Part shown: in pieces, positions 53,453 to 54,992 of the stretch
Position numbering within the stretch: position 1 is the first letter of the stretch
Layout: every line of letters begins with the position of its first letter
Made by a program: the position numbers and the translations under genes
Source of the DNA: Paracoccus sp. (in: a-proteobacteria)
GTDB lineage: Bacteria > Pseudomonadota > Alphaproteobacteria > Rhodobacterales > Rhodobacteraceae
Reading direction: 5' to 3'
NCBI RefSeq assembly: GCF_030604785.1
Contig: NZ_JAUVVF010000021.1
Coordinates: 1 to 54,992, forward strand
DNA: 54,992 bases
The notes under the pieces: generated by a model
Database searches by the model: none
Seen by the model: only the letters and a program-made list of their open reading frames with translations
Told to the model about the DNA's origin: nothing

Positions 53453-54046
53453 TGAGCCGGTCCATCGACAGCAGGCGAGGCACGCCGTCCCGTGTCAGGA
53501 AGGCCGCTACCGTGATCCCGGGGTGGCGTGCCGACAGCGCCTCGATCCGCTCCAGGGTCCGGGCGCTCGGGGTTGCCAGCGCGCCGAGGCATTGTGGTGT
53601 CAGGACGAGCACCACGTCCGTTTGCGTGGCCACAGCGGGACTGGACCCCGCAAAGTCCTTCCAGAGCGCAGCTGCCCGCTGGCGCAGGGAGGGGTCCTCG
53701 GCAAGGCAGACCGGCCTGCATCCCCGCATCCTTGCGGCCATGTGGGCACGCAGCGCCTCCGCGGTTCCGGCAAGCGGCGTTGCGGGGCCGCCGGGGCGCG
53801 GCCTCGGCCATGCCATGTCCTCGGGGCCGCTGATCCAGCGCTTCGCCTGTGCCCATGCCCGCGCAAAGCTCCGCGCCATGGACGCGCGGGAGGGGCCGGG
53901 CCGCGCCAGGAGAACGATGTCCGGGTGGATGCGGACCGCGCTGTCGTCCTCGAAGCCGATCATGACGGAATGGTCGCCGCGGCGGATGGCGGGGAAGGCT
54001 GCCAGACCAAGCCCCCGACAGATACGCCGCGCAAGCAGGAGCAGGT

Positions 54047-54481
54047 CTAGGGCGCGCCTTCGTCTGCGAACAGGTTGTCGCCGAGCGCGGTGATCGCCTG
54101 GTCCAGCGCGCTCTGGCCGCGGATCAGGCGCTGCTGCGCCTCCTCCATCGTCTGAAGCCGCAAGCTGAGGGTCCGCACCTCCTGCCGCAGGTCGCGCTGC
54201 GCCGAGACCAGGGCTGCCGTGTCCCGCGCGGCCCCTTGGACCGACACGAGGATCTGGCGCAGGGCTTCCGCCAGCTGCCGACCCAGCTCCTCCTGGTCCT
54301 GCGGCCGATGCAGCAGGTCCAGAAGCGCGGTCAGCGGCAGGACCGTCTCGTAGGTCTCGCCGGAGAGGTGCCGGATCTCCTGCTGACGGTCCACGAGCAG
54401 GCGCAGGGCCTGCATGATCTCGGGGCTCGTCGCGACCCGCGACGGCGGTTCGGTGGTTTCGGTCATTCCTGATCCCTTCAT
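54047..54481 (-). CDS. Small coiled-coil protein of unknown function
   Basis: The frame reads MKGSG then MTETTEPPSRVATSPEIMQA; starts at 54481 (CAGGA upstream) or 54466 (139 residues) are both possible. Codons are strongly GC-rich at third positions, supporting coding. The product is helical, with a C-terminal coiled coil (LRQEVRTLSLRLQTMEEAQQ). It overlaps both neighbours, which use another frame. No family recognised. Confidence 0.65.
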   Translation of the reverse strand: MKGSGMTETTEPPSRVATSPEIMQALRLLVDRQQEIRHLSGETYETVLPLTALLDLLHRPQDQEELGRQLAEALRQILVSVQGAARDTAALVSAQRDLRQEVRTLSLRLQTMEEAQQRLIRGQSALDQAITALGDNLFADEGAP

Positions 54482-54992
54482 AGATGTCCTGCAGCGCGGC
54501 ATCGGCCGAGGCCAATGCCGCCAACAGATGACGCCGGTCGATGAGGCCGCGAAGACGGCGGGACCGCCTCGCATGATCCAGGATCGACAGCAGGTTGAAC
54601 CGGTCCAGCTCATCGCTGAGCGCGCGGCCGGGAACCTGTGTCTGCCCCAGGCTGAACGTGATCACGCGGCAATCGGCCTTCCTGACCTCCTCCACCCGCA
54701 CAGGGGAGCCGGAGGCCACGAGGGCCGTTTGCAATCCGGGCAGGCTCGTCGGCTGCCACCGGATCAGGGCGGTGCCGATGTCCGAGGCCATCCGGCGCCG
54801 ATCCGCGCTGCGCAGGCGGCGCGACGGGCAGAACACCGCGAGACGCGGCCCTGCCGCCGGCCGGTGATAGCGCGGCGGGGTGAGGCCGAGATGGCGGCAG
54901 AGGCGGACATGAACCTCATCGCAGCGCCGCTGCAGATCGGGCAGGCCGAGCGGGCGGCCCGCGAAGGTCGCGGCCATCAGCATCATGTGCAG
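54463..54992 (-). CDS. Unknown host protein, cut by the right window edge
   Basis: Protein-like sequence runs in from the right edge (RPLGLPDLQRRCDEVHVRLC; IGTALIRWQPTSLPGLQTAL; DELDRFNLLSILDHARRSRR) and loses coding character near 54463, after QDIYEGIRND. This frame has no stop there; it remains open to the disrupted gene, which uses the same frame. The true end is therefore uncertain. An ATG at 54986 exists, but the frame continues to the edge, so the start may lie outside. Confidence 0.55.

Larger units (their letters stand above)
53385..54050 (-). pseudogene. Host gene truncated by the prophage, unknown function
   Basis: The frame encodes host sequence (IGFEDDSAVRIHPDIVLLAR; WKDFAGSSPAVATQTDVVLV; LTRDGVPRLLSMDRLRE), then 20 phage-encoded residues (CSGPRSFAGRDKKNCSKRSF) to a stop at 53385. 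Its native 28-residue C-terminus is stranded at 14787-14873. The first in-frame ATG is at 53963, but protein-like sequence (LLLLARRICRGLGLAAFPAI) begins near 54050 in the same frame without a good start codon. No domain recognised. Confidence 0.7.

Overview
The window is high-GC alphaproteobacterial DNA, most likely from a Paracoccus-like member of the Rhodobacteraceae/Paracoccaceae. This rests on the host genes: murG-ftsW, an RNase E with a long acidic insert in its S1 domain, an AcnA aconitase, PhaR and YciB. No species call is possible without database searches.

Layout. Positions 1-14786 are ordinary host chromosome: murG (cut by the left edge) and ftsW; a DUF1989 protein; a CcdA-like thiol transporter; rne with a candidate distal promoter and a leader of about 370 nt; an alpha/beta hydrolase; yciB and an EamA transporter; a DUF1223 protein; acnA with an operator-like palindrome in its promoter; phaR; and tRNA-Ser(GGA). 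Positions 14879-53447 are a complete-looking Mu-like transposable prophage of about 38.6 kb. Positions 53448-54992 are host DNA again, with three coding blocks of unknown function.

The prophage ends can be read directly. The 5-bp direct repeat CTCTC (14874-14878 and 53448-53452) flanks 27-bp imperfect terminal inverted repeats beginning TGTA. Removing the phage and one CTCTC restores a host reading frame across the junction, so the phage transposed into a protein-coding gene.

Phage organisation. The left end holds, on the minus strand, a DNA adenine methylase, a small exported protein and an S24-type repressor. Three 14-bp operator-like sites lie between the repressor and the rightward early operon. 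That operon runs from a Ner-position protein through a ParB-like protein, transposase A (DDE), ATPase B, DNA-binding and accessory proteins, and GemA to a Mor-like activator. The late genes follow in three blocks: lysis, terminase, portal and MuF; then protease/scaffold, capsid and siphovirus-type tail; then receptor-binding and distal tail proteins. Each block is preceded by the same 15-bp intergenic element (GCATCCCCCGGCC core), which I propose is the binding site of the Mor-like late activator. Heads are Mu-type and tails are siphovirus-type, as in the RcapMu/B3 group. The tail chaperone genes carry a textbook -1 frameshift site. The right end carries an Abi_alpha (DUF4393)-like gene of lower GC content, a candidate defence or superinfection-exclusion cargo gene.
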